From Actinobacteria bacterium OK074 (GTDB taxonomy: Bacteria > Actinomycetota > Actinomycetes > Streptomycetales > Streptomycetaceae): a stretch of 64,000 nt of DNA. Every line of letters begins with the position of its first letter. Positions within the stretch are counted from its first letter, which is position 1. Position numbers and translations under genes: made by a program. Of this stretch, positions 44,291-53,132 are shown piece after piece. The notes beneath the pieces were generated by a model that did not search any database, had not been told where the DNA came from, and saw only the letters and a program-made list of their open reading frames with translations. Where the stretch lies: NCBI GenBank assembly GCA_001298575.1, contig LJCV01000099.1, positions 62,001 to 126,000 on the forward strand. The letters run 5' to 3'.

Positions 44291-45568
44291 ATGGCCGCGG
44301 GATATGCGGGACTCGCCGGGTACGTGGAGGTTCTCAGGGCCAGACACGCGGCCCGGCTGCTCGTCGGCACACTCGTGGGCCGGCTGCCGAACGCGGTGGC
44401 CGCCGTGGCCGTCCTGCTGTTCGTGCGCGCCCAGGGCGGCGGCTACGGCCTCGCGGGGGCGCTCGCGGCGGCGTACGGGGTCGCGAACGCGGTGGGACAG
44501 CCGCTGCTCGGCCGCCTTGTCGACCTGTACGGGCAGCCGAAGGTGCAGTTTCCCGCCGTGGTCGTCTCGGCCCTGGCGATGACCCTGTTCGCGTTCACGG
44601 GCATCGGGCCGCTGCCGCTGGCGTACGTCTGCATGGTGGTGTCCGGGCTGTGCGCGCCGCCCCTGGAGGGCGGGCTGCGGGCGCTGTGGCCCGCGGTGCT
44701 GCGCCGCCCGGACCAGGTGACCACGGCGTACGCGCTGGACGCGGTGGCGCAAGAGGTCATGTTCACCGTGGGGCCGCTGCTGGTGACCCTGTGCACGGCG
44801 CTGTGGTCGGAGCGGGCCGCGCTGGTCCTGCTGAACGCCGTGGGCGTTCTCGGGGCGCTCAGCGTGGTCGTGTCGTCGCCCTCGCGCGCGTGGCGCTCGG
44901 CGCCGCGCGAGCCGCACTGGCTGGGCGCGCTGCGTTCGCGGGGGCTGCTGGTGCTGCTCGGGTCGTTCTTCTTCGTCGGCATCGCGCTCGGTTCGATCGC
45001 GGTCGCGGCGGTGTCGTACGCCGACGGGCACGGCGGTGACGGGGTGTACGGCGTGCTGATCGCGGCCCTGGGGCTGGGCGCGCTGGTCGGCGGGACCGGG
45101 TACGGGGCGCGGCGCTGGCCGGGGGCGCCGGAGCGTCAGCTGCGGGTCCTGGTGGCCCTGCTGGCGGTCTGTTACCTCCCGCTGATGCTGCGGCCGGACG
45201 CGGTGGCGATGACGGTACTGTCCGCGCTCGCCGGGGTGTTCCTCGCACCCTGTCTGGCCTGCGGGTTCGTGTTGGTGGACCGGCACGCGCCGAGCGGGAC
45301 GGTGACGGAGGCGTTCTCCTGGGTGGTGACGACGTTCACGGTCGGCTCGTCCCTGGGGACGGGGCTCGCCGGGCCGGTCGTGGCGTGGGGAGGATCACTG
45401 TGGGGGTACGCGGTGCCGGGGGCCGCGGGGGCGGTGTCGCTGCTGGTTCTGCTGGTCGCGGGGCGGGCCCTGGAGGCTCCGGCGGGGGGCGGGGTGGTGG
45501 CGGCCGCGTCGGAAAATGATCCAAACCGTGCTGCCGAACCCCGTTTCAGCTCGGGGGATCGGGCGTAA
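44291..45568 (+). CDS. MFS transporter
   Basis: Major facilitator permease of 425 residues with about twelve hydrophobic segments. It begins MAAGYAGLAGYVEVLRARHA, with RLLVGTLVGRLPNAVAAVAV in helix 1 and VGQPLLGRLVDLYGQPK near residue 72 matching the G-R-x-x-D loop 2-3 motif. A second half-repeat starts near GLLVLLGSFFFVGIALGS. The C-terminal tail is cytoplasmic and polar. The presence of the divergent LacI regulator suggests a sugar or other small-molecule substrate, but exporters of the same type exist; direction cannot be inferred. pafA begins 9 bp downstream, so read-through transcription into pafA is likely. Confidence 0.88.
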   Translation: MAAGYAGLAGYVEVLRARHAARLLVGTLVGRLPNAVAAVAVLLFVRAQGGGYGLAGALAAAYGVANAVGQPLLGRLVDLYGQPKVQFPAVVVSALAMTLFAFTGIGPLPLAYVCMVVSGLCAPPLEGGLRALWPAVLRRPDQVTTAYALDAVAQEVMFTVGPLLVTLCTALWSERAALVLLNAVGVLGALSVVVSSPSRAWRSAPREPHWLGALRSRGLLVLLGSFFFVGIALGSIAVAAVSYADGHGGDGVYGVLIAALGLGALVGGTGYGARRWPGAPERQLRVLVALLAVCYLPLMLRPDAVAMTVLSALAGVFLAPCLACGFVLVDRHAPSGTVTEAFSWVVTTFTVGSSLGTGLAGPVVAWGGSLWGYAVPGAAGAVSLLVLLVAGRALEAPAGGGVVAAASENDPNRAAEPRFSSGDRA

Positions 45569-45577
45569 TGTTCAGTC

Positions 45578-46939
45578 ATGGACCGCCGCATTTTCGGGCT
45601 GGAGAACGAGTACGGCGTCACGTGCACGTTCAGGGGACAGCGCCGCCTGTCTCCTGACGAGGTGGCGCGGTACCTCTTCCGCCGTGTCGTGTCATGGGGC
45701 CGCAGCAGCAACGTCTTTCTTCGAAATGGCGCCCGCCTGTATCTCGACGTGGGATCGCATCCGGAATACGCAACACCGGAATGCGACAATGTGACCGAAC
45801 TGGTCACCCACGACAAGGCCGGCGAGCGCATTCTCGAAGGACTCCTGGTGGACGCGGAACGACGCCTGCACGAGGAAGGAATCGCAGGCGACGTCTACCT
45901 CTTCAAGAACAACACCGACTCGGCGGGCAACTCCTACGGCTGCCACGAGAACTATCTCGTCGCACGCCACGGGGAGTTCTCCCGGCTCGCGGACATTCTC
46001 ATTCCGTTCCTCGTCACCCGGCAGTTGCTGTGCGGTGCGGGCAAGGTGCTGCAGACCCCGCGCGGCGCGGTCTACTGCGTCAGCCAGCGCGCCGAGCACA
46101 TCTGGGAGGGCGTCAGCTCGGCGACCACCCGCTCCCGTCCGATCATCAACACGCGCGACGAACCCCACGCGGACGCGGAGCGCTACCGGCGCCTGCACGT
46201 GATCGTGGGCGACTCGAACATGTCCGAGACGACCATGCTGCTGAAGGTCGGTGCCACCGATCTCGTGCTGCGCATGATCGAGGCGGGCACCGTGATGCGG
46301 GACCTGACCCTGGAGAACCCGATCCGGGCGATCCGCGAGGTCAGCCACGACATCACCGGCCGCCGCAAGGTCCGCCTGGCCAGTGGCCGGGAGGCGTCCG
46401 CGCTGGAGGTGCAGCGGGAGTACTTCGAGAAGGCGGTGGACTTCTGCGAGCGGCGCGGGATCCGCACCGGCACCGTCGAACAGGTCCTCGAACTGTGGGG
46501 CCGTACGCTCGACGCGATCGAGGCCGAGGACCTCGACCGGATCGGCACCGAAATCGACTGGGTGATGAAGTACAAGCTCATCGAGCGGTACCGGGCCAAG
46601 CACAACATGACGATGTCGCACCCGCGGGTCGCCCAGATCGACCTCGCGTACCACGACATCCACCGCCGTCGCGGCCTGTACTACCTGCTGGAAAGGCGCG
46701 GTCAGGCCACCCGGATCTGCAACGACCTGAAGATCTTCGAGGGCAAGTCCGTTCCCCCGCAGACCACTCGGGCCCGGTTGCGCGGCGACTTCATCCGGCG
46801 CGCACAGGAACAGCGCCGTGATTTCACGGTCGACTGGGTCCATCTCAAGCTCAACGACCAGGCACAGCGCACCGTGTTGTGCAAGGACCCCTTCCGTTCG
46901 GTCGACGACCGGGTCGAGAAGCTGATCGCCGGGATGTGA
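45578..46939 (+). CDS. pafA: Pup-protein ligase
   Basis: Attaches Pup to substrate lysines with ATP; 453 residues. It starts [20 protein letters not shown], with the glutamates for magnesium. The catalytic aspartate is D57 in [20 protein letters not shown], the counterpart of Dop D95 but without Dop's long loop. [40 protein letters not shown] and [20 protein letters not shown] are further ligase blocks; the C-terminus ([20 protein letters not shown]) is the small Pup-binding domain. It follows the MFS gene by only 9 bp. A 39-base segment is identical to dop. Downstream is a strong terminator, so FKBP genes form a new unit. Confidence 0.97.
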   Translation: MDRRIFGLENEYGVTCTFRGQRRLSPDEVARYLFRRVVSWGRSSNVFLRNGARLYLDVGSHPEYATPECDNVTELVTHDKAGERILEGLLVDAERRLHEEGIAGDVYLFKNNTDSAGNSYGCHENYLVARHGEFSRLADILIPFLVTRQLLCGAGKVLQTPRGAVYCVSQRAEHIWEGVSSATTRSRPIINTRDEPHADAERYRRLHVIVGDSNMSETTMLLKVGATDLVLRMIEAGTVMRDLTLENPIRAIREVSHDITGRRKVRLASGREASALEVQREYFEKAVDFCERRGIRTGTVEQVLELWGRTLDAIEAEDLDRIGTEIDWVMKYKLIERYRAKHNMTMSHPRVAQIDLAYHDIHRRRGLYYLLERRGQATRICNDLKIFEGKSVPPQTTRARLRGDFIRRAQEQRRDFTVDWVHLKLNDQAQRTVLCKDPFRSVDDRVEKLIAGM

Positions 46940-46990
46940 GTGGCCGGAATGTGAGCAATGCGTTTCGCACGCAATAGCGGAACGCAACAC

Positions 46991-47019
46991 GGGCGCCGTA
47001 CGTATCACGTACGGCGCCC
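46991..47019 (+). terminator. Terminator after pafA
   Basis: GGGCGCCGTACGT (46991-47003) pairs perfectly with ACGTACGGCGCCC (47007-47019) around three bases, followed by TTCTC. Confidence 0.85.
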
Positions 47020-47084
47020 TTCTCACGTCGTAGAGTTGCGCGCGCACTCCAGACGTCAAGATCGACCGATACGAGGCCCCCACC

Positions 47085-48089
47085 GTGCGCCGTCGCTCCC
47101 TCCTGTTTGCCGCCGTACCCGCCGGACTGGTCACGCTCGCCGCGTGCGGTGACGACAAGTCCGACACCAGCAAGGGCAGCGACAGCGCGTCGCCGTCGGC
47201 GTCGGCCACCTCCGCGGCGCCGCCCCCGAAGCTGGTGGACGGGCCGCTGCCGGCCATCACGGCGGGCACCAGGTTCGATGAGAAGCCGACGATCGCGAAG
47301 GGCACCGGCGACCCCTCGAAGAACCTCGCGGTCAAGACGGTCATCGCGGGCGGCGGGACCACGGTCGCGGAGAACGACTACATCCAGGCGAACTACCTGG
47401 GCCAGATCTGGGACACCGCGAAGGTCTTCGACAACTCCTACGACCGCAAGACGCCGATCCTGATCCAGCTCGCCGAGGGCAGCATCATCGACGGCTGGCG
47501 CTACGGCCTGGCGGGCAGGAAGACCGGCAGCCGCGTCGAGTTGGCGATCCCGCCGACCTGGGGGTACGGCACGCAGGGCAGTTCGCAGGCGGGCATCAAG
47601 GGCACCGACACCCTCGTGTTCGTGGTGGACCTCCAGGAGACGTTCGACGCGAAGAGTTCCGCGAAGGGTTCGGACGTCGCGCAGGACGACGCCAAGCTGC
47701 CGAAGGTCGGCACCAACACCGACGGCAAGGCCCCCTCGATCGACGTCCCCAAGGCGGACGCGCCCACCAAACTGGTGGCCGACTACGTCATCGAGGGCGA
47801 CGGCGCCGCGGTCGCCGCCGAGGACACGGTCCTCGTGCAGTACAAGGGCGTGCTCTGGGACAGCGGCAAGGAGTTCGACTCGACGTACGGCCGCAAGGCG
47901 CTGACGTCGTTCGCGCTGTCGCAGGTCGTCAAGGGCTGGTCCGAGGGTTTGACGGGCAAGAAGGTGGGCAGCCGGGTGCTCGTCGTGGTGCCGCCGAAGC
48001 TCGGATACGGGGACAGCCCGCCCAGCGGCAGCGGCATTTCGAAGGACTCCGTGCTGGTCTTCTCCGTGGACATCCTCGCGAAGATGTGA
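47085..48089 (+). CDS. Two-domain FKBP-type peptidyl-prolyl isomerase lipoprotein
   Basis: Exported prolyl isomerase of 334 residues. The N-terminus MRRRSLLFAAVPAGLVTLAA then C is a lipoprotein signal with a good lipobox (TLAAC); the R-R-R-S-L-L start also resembles a twin-arginine signal, notable given tat genes close by. After a serine-rich linker there are two FKBP domains, residues about 80-180 (YIQANYLGQIWDTAKVFDNS, IIDGWRYGLAGRKTGSRVEL) and 235-334 (VLVQYKGVLWDSGKEFDSTY, VVKGWSEGLTGKKVGSRVLV). The second domain keeps more active-site aromatics. Start is GTG 47085. It likely assists folding of secreted proteins. Confidence 0.93.
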   Translation: MRRRSLLFAAVPAGLVTLAACGDDKSDTSKGSDSASPSASATSAAPPPKLVDGPLPAITAGTRFDEKPTIAKGTGDPSKNLAVKTVIAGGGTTVAENDYIQANYLGQIWDTAKVFDNSYDRKTPILIQLAEGSIIDGWRYGLAGRKTGSRVELAIPPTWGYGTQGSSQAGIKGTDTLVFVVDLQETFDAKSSAKGSDVAQDDAKLPKVGTNTDGKAPSIDVPKADAPTKLVADYVIEGDGAAVAAEDTVLVQYKGVLWDSGKEFDSTYGRKALTSFALSQVVKGWSEGLTGKKVGSRVLVVVPPKLGYGDSPPSGSGISKDSVLVFSVDILAKM

Positions 48090-48149
48090 CCGCGCAGAGA
48101 TGCGAGACTGTGCAGGTTGCTTTTCCGCAGACAAGCAGGAGCCAGAGAC

Positions 48150-48521
48150 GTGAGCATCGACAAGCCCGAGATCGACTTCCCCGGTGGCGAGCCCCCGGCG
48201 GACCTTGAGATCAAGGACATCTGGGAGGGCGACGGACCCGTGGCGGAAGCGGGTCAGACCGTCTCCGTCCACTACGTGGGTGTCGCCTTCAGCACCGGCG
48301 AGGAGTTCGACGCCAGCTGGAACCGGGGCACCCCCTTCCGCTTCCCGCTGGGCGGCGGCCGGGTCATCAAGGGCTGGGACCAGGGCGTGCAGGGCATGAA
48401 GGTCGGCGGCCGTCGCCAGCTGACCATCCCCGCCCACCTCGCCTACGGCAACCAGAGCCCCACCCCGGCCATCGGGCCCGGCGAGACCCTGATCTTCGTG
48501 GTCGACCTGCTCGGAGTCTGA
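48150..48521 (+). CDS. Small cytosolic FKBP-type peptidyl-prolyl isomerase
   Basis: Single-domain FKBP of 123 residues, no signal peptide. SVHYVGVAFSTGEEFDASWN, FRFPLGGGRVIKGWDQGVQG, RRQLTIPAHLAYGNQSP and ETLIFVVDLLGV are the canonical FKBP12 motifs, including the conserved aromatic W of the pocket. The GTG at 48150 follows AGCAGGAG. It lies 60 bp after the lipoprotein FKBP and may be in the same transcript. A terminator separates it from pafB. Confidence 0.95.
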   Translation: MSIDKPEIDFPGGEPPADLEIKDIWEGDGPVAEAGQTVSVHYVGVAFSTGEEFDASWNRGTPFRFPLGGGRVIKGWDQGVQGMKVGGRRQLTIPAHLAYGNQSPTPAIGPGETLIFVVDLLGV

Positions 48522-48549
48522 CCGTCGTACGACCGGTCCCGACCACCTG

Positions 48550-48577
48550 GGGCCCATGCCCGCCCGGGCATGGGCCC
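48550..48577 (+). terminator. Terminator after the small FKBP gene
   Basis: GGGCCCATGCCCG (48550-48562) pairs with CGGGCATGGGCCC (48565-48577), followed by TCGGCTTTT. It lies between the FKBP and pafB genes. Confidence 0.85.
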
Positions 48578-48651
48578 TCGGCTTTTGCCACGGCAGTCCC
48601 GGACGGTACGGTCATCCGTCGGAAGCACCATCAGGAAGGCGAAGGGCATCG

Positions 48652-49605
48652 ATGGCCATTGCCAAGGCGGAGCGGCTGATGAACCTCGCGCTGTGTCTGC
48701 TCGGGACCCGGCGGCCCCTGAGCAAGCGCGAGTTGCGCGAGTCCATCGAGGCGTACCTCGAAGCAGGTAGTGACGACGCCTTCAGTCGCATGTTCGAGCG
48801 GGACAAGGACGACCTGCGCGAACTCGGCCTGGTCATCGAGACGGTGGAGAACCTGGACGGCGAGGTCGGCTACCTCGCCCGCCGCGACAGCAACCGCCTG
48901 CCGCCCATCACCCTCGACGCCGAGGAAGCCGCCGCGCTCGGTCTCGCCGCCAAGGTCTGGCAGCAGGTCCGCCTCGCCGGCGCGGCCAGCGGCGCCCTGC
49001 AGAAACTGCGCGCCGCCGGGCTCCCCGAGGACGTCGACCCCTACGAGGCCCACGGCGCCCTGGAACCGCGGATCCCCGTGCACGAGGCCGCGTTCGAGCC
49101 GCTCATGCTGGCCTGCCGCGACCGCCGCCCGGTGATCTTCGACTACCGCAAGGCCACCGCCGCCCGCCCCGAGCCCCGGCACGTCGAACCCTGGGCCCTG
49201 GAGTGCTGGCGCGGCCACTGGTACCTGGCCGGCTGGGACCGCGACCGCGGCGCCGAGCGGGTCTTCCGGCTCTCCCGCATCACCGGCCGGGTGCGCTCCC
49301 GCAACGGCGCCTTCACCGCCGCGGTGCCCGACGTCGTCACCGTCCGCGAGACGGTGGCCAGTTGGGCGGGCGAGACCGCCGACCGGTCCGCCCGGATCCG
49401 ACTGCGCTCGGGCGCCGGTTACCCCCTGCGGGCGAAAGCCACCGCCGTACGGGAACTCGGGGACGGCTGGGACGAGTTGGATATTCCGTACGGGCACGGG
49501 CTGGACGCGTGGCTGGTGGAGTTCGGGCCCGATGTGGTGGTCCTGGAACCCGCCGAGCTGCGCTCCGACGTGGTGGACCGGCTGCGCGCCGTGGCCAAGG
49601 GCTGA
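48652..49605 (+). CDS. pafB: WYL-domain regulator PafB
   Basis: One half of the PafBC heterodimer that activates the RecA/LexA-independent DNA-damage response in actinobacteria; 317 residues. The winged helix is AERLMNLALCLLGTRRPLSK followed by LRESIEAYLEA and MFERDKDDLRELGLVIETVE. The WYL domain runs from about residue 140 and includes RPVIFDYRKATA, VEPWALECWRGHWYLAGWDR and RVFRLSRITGRV. The ATG at 48652 has GAAGGG upstream. pafC begins 16 bp after its stop. Loose genetic link with pafA is conserved, although PafBC is not part of the ligase. Confidence 0.95.
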   Translation: MAIAKAERLMNLALCLLGTRRPLSKRELRESIEAYLEAGSDDAFSRMFERDKDDLRELGLVIETVENLDGEVGYLARRDSNRLPPITLDAEEAAALGLAAKVWQQVRLAGAASGALQKLRAAGLPEDVDPYEAHGALEPRIPVHEAAFEPLMLACRDRRPVIFDYRKATAARPEPRHVEPWALECWRGHWYLAGWDRDRGAERVFRLSRITGRVRSRNGAFTAAVPDVVTVRETVASWAGETADRSARIRLRSGAGYPLRAKATAVRELGDGWDELDIPYGHGLDAWLVEFGPDVVVLEPAELRSDVVDRLRAVAKG

Positions 49606-49621
49606 GGGGGAGACGTACGAC

Positions 49622-50752
49622 GTGGCAGGCAAACCGGCCCGGCCGGTCAGCGCCATCGACCAGACCCGGCGGATGCTGTCCCTGGTGACCTATCTGCGCG
49701 AGCGCCCCGGCGCCCGGATCGAGGACGTGGCGCGGGCCTTCGGGATCACCGAGGACGAACTGGTGTCCGACCTCGACGTGCTGCCCATGTGCGGGACCAG
49801 CTTCCGCGGCGGCGACCTCCTGGACATCGACACCGACGGCGAGCGCATCTGGTGGCACAACCCGGCCGCCCTCGGCGCCGAGGGCGCGCAGCCGCTGCGG
49901 CTGGCCGCCGACGAGGCGACCGCGCTGCTGGTCGCCGCGCGGGCCGTGGCCACCCTGCCCGGGCTGCGCGAGAGCGACCGGCAGGCGCTGCTGCGGGCCA
50001 CGGCCAAGGTGGAGACCGCCGCGGGCGAGGTGGCCGGGGCCAGCGCCCGGCTCTCGGTGACCTTCGAGTCGGAGGGCGGCGTCTTCGCGGACGTCGACCG
50101 GGCCATCTCCGAGCGCCGCCGCCTGTGGATCCGCTACTACTCGCCGGCCCGCGACGAGGTCACCGAACGCGAGATCGACCCCATCCGCCTGGTCAGCGTC
50201 GGGCACACGTACGTGGAGGCGTGGTGCCGCCGCTCGGAGGCGCGCCGCACCTTCCGGCTGGACCGCGTCGCCGAGATCCGCATCCTCGACGAGCCGTCCG
50301 CGCCGCCCGAGATCGAGCTGCGCGACCTGTCCGGCGCGCTGGTGCAGCCCGCCGCCGAGGACCCCGAGGTGGTCGTCGAGGTCGGTCCCGGCGGTCGCTG
50401 GGTCGCCGAGTACTACCCGCACGACAGCGCGGACGAACGCCCGGACGGCGGCCTGCGTATCTCTCTGCGGACCCCCGATCCGGCCTCCCTGCGCCGCCTG
50501 GCGCTGCGGCTGGGCCGGGACGGGCGGATCGTCGAGCCGAAGGACCTCGCGGACAGCGCCCGCGAGGCGGCCCGCCGGGCGCTCGCGGCGTACGACGGGA
50601 GCTCGTACGACGGCGGGACACCGTACGAGGAAGGGTCCGACGTGTTCGGGGGAACGTCGGACGACACGGCCGCGTACGGCGGCGGGGAGCGAGTGCAGGC
50701 GGTGCGCCCGGTTCAGGACGGGCCGTACGACAGGCGGGAGCAGGGGCTGTGA
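49622..50752 (+). CDS. pafC: WYL-domain regulator PafC
   Basis: Partner of PafB, 376 residues. The N-terminal region SAIDQTRRMLSLVTYLRERP followed by RIEDVARAFGITEDELVSDL is the DNA-binding part, with LPMCGTSFRGGDLLDIDTDG as the conserved linker. The WYL domain contains RRRLWIRYYSPARDEVTERE, VSVGHTYVEAWCRRSEARRT and FRLDRVAEIRIL. After about residue 320 the tail is disordered with tyrosine/glycine repeats (YDGSSYDGGTPYEEGSD). GTG start at 49622. Its stop overlaps the next gene's GTG (GTGA), so the zinc-ribbon gene is translationally coupled. Confidence 0.94.
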   Translation: MAGKPARPVSAIDQTRRMLSLVTYLRERPGARIEDVARAFGITEDELVSDLDVLPMCGTSFRGGDLLDIDTDGERIWWHNPAALGAEGAQPLRLAADEATALLVAARAVATLPGLRESDRQALLRATAKVETAAGEVAGASARLSVTFESEGGVFADVDRAISERRRLWIRYYSPARDEVTEREIDPIRLVSVGHTYVEAWCRRSEARRTFRLDRVAEIRILDEPSAPPEIELRDLSGALVQPAAEDPEVVVEVGPGGRWVAEYYPHDSADERPDGGLRISLRTPDPASLRRLALRLGRDGRIVEPKDLADSAREAARRALAAYDGSSYDGGTPYEEGSDVFGGTSDDTAAYGGGERVQAVRPVQDGPYDRREQGL

Positions 50753-51183
50753 GCACGTCGGTGAAGTCGGGTACGGCGGGGCGGCTGGGACTGGAACTGG
50801 TGGATCCGGCGGGGCTGGTGGGGCCGGTCGCCCCGGCCGCGCCCGTCGGTCCGGCCGGTTCCCCCGGGCCGGGGGAGAAGGCGGGCGCGGCCCGGGGCGC
50901 GGAAGGCGCCGTCATGCCGGAGATGACGGTACGGACCGCCTTCGCCGGCATGCGCAGGGTGACCGACGTGGTCTTCCGCGCCGGGTGCCCCGACTGCCGG
51001 GGCGCCTTCGAACTGGGCGCGCACGCGCTCAGGCTGGCCATCGGCGCCACCGACAAGACCACGTTCTACTCGTTCACCTGCCCCGAGTGCGGTGCGGCCG
51101 TCCGCAAACCGGCGGGCGAGCGCATCGTCGAGCTGCTCACCGGGGGCGGGGTACGCACCATCCGGCTGCACTCCACCGTCTAG
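50749..51183 (+). CDS. Zinc-ribbon protein of unknown function coupled to pafC
   Basis: I do not recognise a named family. The product from GTG 50749 is 144 residues: a proline/glycine/alanine-rich N-terminus of about 55 residues, then VTDVVFRAGCPDCRGAFELG and YSFTCPECGAAVRKPAGERI, a four-cysteine zinc ribbon. An internal ATG at 50914 (MPEMTVRTAF) would give an 89-residue protein containing just the ribbon. The GTGA overlap with pafC argues for the longer form. It and the next small membrane protein lie between pafC and tatA, a position I recall as conserved in Streptomyces. Confidence 0.8.
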   Translation: MSTSVKSGTAGRLGLELVDPAGLVGPVAPAAPVGPAGSPGPGEKAGAARGAEGAVMPEMTVRTAFAGMRRVTDVVFRAGCPDCRGAFELGAHALRLAIGATDKTTFYSFTCPECGAAVRKPAGERIVELLTGGGVRTIRLHSTV

Positions 51184-51192
51184 GCTCGGCGC

Positions 51193-51420
51193 ATGTTCTG
51201 GCCGATGCTTGCGATCGCTGTCGGGTTCCTCGGGCTCACCGTCCTGGGGGTGCTCGCCGTCCGGGTCTTCCTGGCGGCCGAGCGGCTCGGGCGGCAGGTG
51301 ACGGACTCCGCGCGCCGCATCGGCCGGGCCGCGGAGGAACTGGAGCGGGCCACGGAAGGGGCGGCGCGGTCCGCGGGGACGGCGGCGGGCGTGGGCGGGG
51401 GGCCGGCGGCGCGGTCGTAG
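51193..51420 (+). CDS. Small single-span membrane protein
   Basis: Seventy-five residues with one N-terminal hydrophobic segment (FWPMLAIAVGFLGLTVLGVL) and a basic, amphipathic, helix-rich remainder (AERLGRQVTDSARRIGRAAE). The topology resembles TatA/TatB-like proteins, and tatA lies 342 bp downstream, but the F-G hinge of TatA is absent. It begins 9 bp after the zinc-ribbon gene. Function unknown. Confidence 0.7.
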   Translation: MFWPMLAIAVGFLGLTVLGVLAVRVFLAAERLGRQVTDSARRIGRAAEELERATEGAARSAGTAAGVGGGPAARS

Positions 51421-51761
51421 CACCGGCGCCGTGGGCCCGGTGGCTGTGAGAGAGCACACGTGGGCTGTGGGCCCGGTGAGAGCCGGGGCCCGGTCTGTGC
51501 ACCGTGTGTGAGCAGGCCCTGAGTCGTCCCAGAGAATCCATGGGAGTCACTTCAACCTGTCACCTTCTCACCCGGGACAGGTACGCTGACTGATCGCGGC
51601 CCCGAGAACGAGGCGCGGGCCGCGAATCGGGAGTACGCACAGGGATTGCTTCGCGTTCACCCCTGAGCGTTACGATCGCTGCCAGCACGGTGGTCGGACG
51701 TTTGTCCGCCCCTGGGACAGCATCCCGCCCCCCAGCCGCCTCGGTGAGAAGGTAAAGACTT
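51421..51761. promoter_or_regulatory. Non-coding region before tatA
   Basis: No gene is supported in these 341 bp. GTGGGCCCGGTG-type repeats occur twice (about 51431 and 51467), and GGGCCCGG (51469-51476) can pair loosely with CCGGGGCCC (51483-51491), a weak terminator-like stem. The tatA promoter should lie to the right; TACGCT at 51582-51587 could be a -10 box but no -35 fits. A ribosome site, GAGAAGG, precedes tatA. Confidence 0.45.
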
Positions 51762-52043
51762 ATGTTCGGAAAGCTCGGCGCTCCCGAATTGATCCTGATC
51801 CTCGTCGTCATCATTCTGCTGTTCGGCGCGAAGAAGCTTCCGGACATGGCGCGCTCCCTCGGCAAGTCCGCGCGCATTCTGAAGAGCGAGGCCAAGGCCA
51901 TGAAGGAGGACGGCGGCCAGACCACCACCCCGGCCGGCCCGCCGAACGACGAGACGCCCGCGCAGCGCACCATCCAGGCCGCGCCCGGCGACGTGACCAC
52001 CGCTCGCCCGGTCACCGAGCCGACGGACACCACCAAGGCCTGA
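51762..52043 (+). CDS. tatA: Twin-arginine translocase subunit TatA
   Basis: Pore-forming component of the Tat export system, 93 residues. It has the classic layout: MFGKLGAPELILILVVIILL as the single membrane helix, then the F-G hinge in LFGAKKLPDMARSLGKSARI and an amphipathic helix, and a polar tail. tatC follows 47 bp downstream, making a tatAC pair as in other streptomycetes; tatB is not in the window. Confidence 0.96.
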   Translation: MFGKLGAPELILILVVIILLFGAKKLPDMARSLGKSARILKSEAKAMKEDGGQTTTPAGPPNDETPAQRTIQAAPGDVTTARPVTEPTDTTKA

Positions 52044-52090
52044 CGCCGGGCCGGTCGCTTCCGGCTCGCCGCACGAGATGAGGACGTGGG

Positions 52091-53038
52091 TTGCTCAAGT
52101 CTGCCCGCAAGAAGGAGAAGGATCCCGAGGGGCGGATGCCGCTCGCGGATCACCTTCGTGAGCTCCGCAACCGGCTCGCGAAGGCGATGCTGGCCATCGT
52201 CGCCGTGACGATCGTGGCCGCCTTCTTCTACAACGACATCATCAACTTCGTCACCAAGCCGGTGCTCGACTCGGTCGGCTGCAGCAAGTCCTTCGAGGAA
52301 CTGGCGAAGTCCTCCGACAGCTCCCAGCAGTGCGCGCGGATCACCATCAACGGTCTGCTCGGGCCCTTTACGCTGGCGCTCAAGGTGTCCCTGATGGCCG
52401 GCGTCATCGGGGCCTGTCCGATCTGGCTCTTCCAGCTCTGGGCGTTCGTCGCCCCGGGCCTGCACCGCAGCGAGAAGAAGTACGCCTACGGGTTCGTCTT
52501 CACCGGTGTCCCGCTCTTCCTGGGCGGCGCGTACTTCGCGTACGAGGTGCTGCCCACCACCGCGAAGGTCCTGATCGGCTTCACCCCGAACGGCGTCGAC
52601 AACCTGCTCCCGCTGGACGACCTGCTCGACCTGGTCACCCGCATGGTGCTGGTCTTCGGCCTGTCCTTCGAACTGCCGCTGCTGCTGATCATGCTCAACC
52701 TGACCGGGGTGCTGACCGGCAAGCGCATGCTCAGCTGGTGGCGCGGCATGATCCTGGGCATCACGGTCTTCGCGGCCATCGCGACGCCGAGCACGGACCC
52801 GCTGACCATGCTCGCGCTCGCCGGTCCGATCTGGATCCTGTACTTCGGCGCGGTCGTCTTCTCCCTTCTCAACGACCGCCGCAAGCGTCGCCGGGAGGCC
52901 GAGGGCCCGGACGACGACGAGGCATCGGAACTGGACCTCACGCCCGAGGACATCGGCGCGATCGAGTCCGTCTCCGCGGGCGGCGCGATCGAGTCGTCGT
53001 CGACGGACCGGGTGAACGGGTACGACGACGTCACCTGA
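52091..53038 (+). CDS. tatC: Twin-arginine translocase subunit TatC
   Basis: Six-span receptor subunit of the Tat system, 315 residues. RMPLADHLRELRNRLAKAML is the signature before helix 1; the cytoplasmic-loop FGLSFELPLLLIMLNLTGVL and GITVFAAIATPSTDPLTMLA are further TatC blocks, the latter including the conserved P-S/D-P-x-T region. The long acidic tail (ELDLTPEDIGAIESVSAGGA) is common in actinobacteria. The frame supports a TTG start at 52091, preceded by GAGGACG. It is followed by a bidirectional terminator. Confidence 0.95.
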   Translation: MLKSARKKEKDPEGRMPLADHLRELRNRLAKAMLAIVAVTIVAAFFYNDIINFVTKPVLDSVGCSKSFEELAKSSDSSQQCARITINGLLGPFTLALKVSLMAGVIGACPIWLFQLWAFVAPGLHRSEKKYAYGFVFTGVPLFLGGAYFAYEVLPTTAKVLIGFTPNGVDNLLPLDDLLDLVTRMVLVFGLSFELPLLLIMLNLTGVLTGKRMLSWWRGMILGITVFAAIATPSTDPLTMLALAGPIWILYFGAVVFSLLNDRRKRRREAEGPDDDEASELDLTPEDIGAIESVSAGGAIESSSTDRVNGYDDVT

Positions 53039-53097
53039 GACGGCGCTGCCGGTCGCGCACCGAGTGGTGGTGCGGTGACGGGACGAAGGACGAAGTG

Positions 53098-53132
53098 AGT
53101 GGGCCCCGCCGGGACTTCCGGCGGGGCCCACT
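53098..53132. terminator. Terminator after tatC
   Basis: AGTGGGCCCCGCCGG (53098-53112) pairs with CCGGCGGGGCCCACT (53118-53132) around GACTT. The remaining 190 bp to the helicase start hold no supported gene. Confidence 0.8.
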
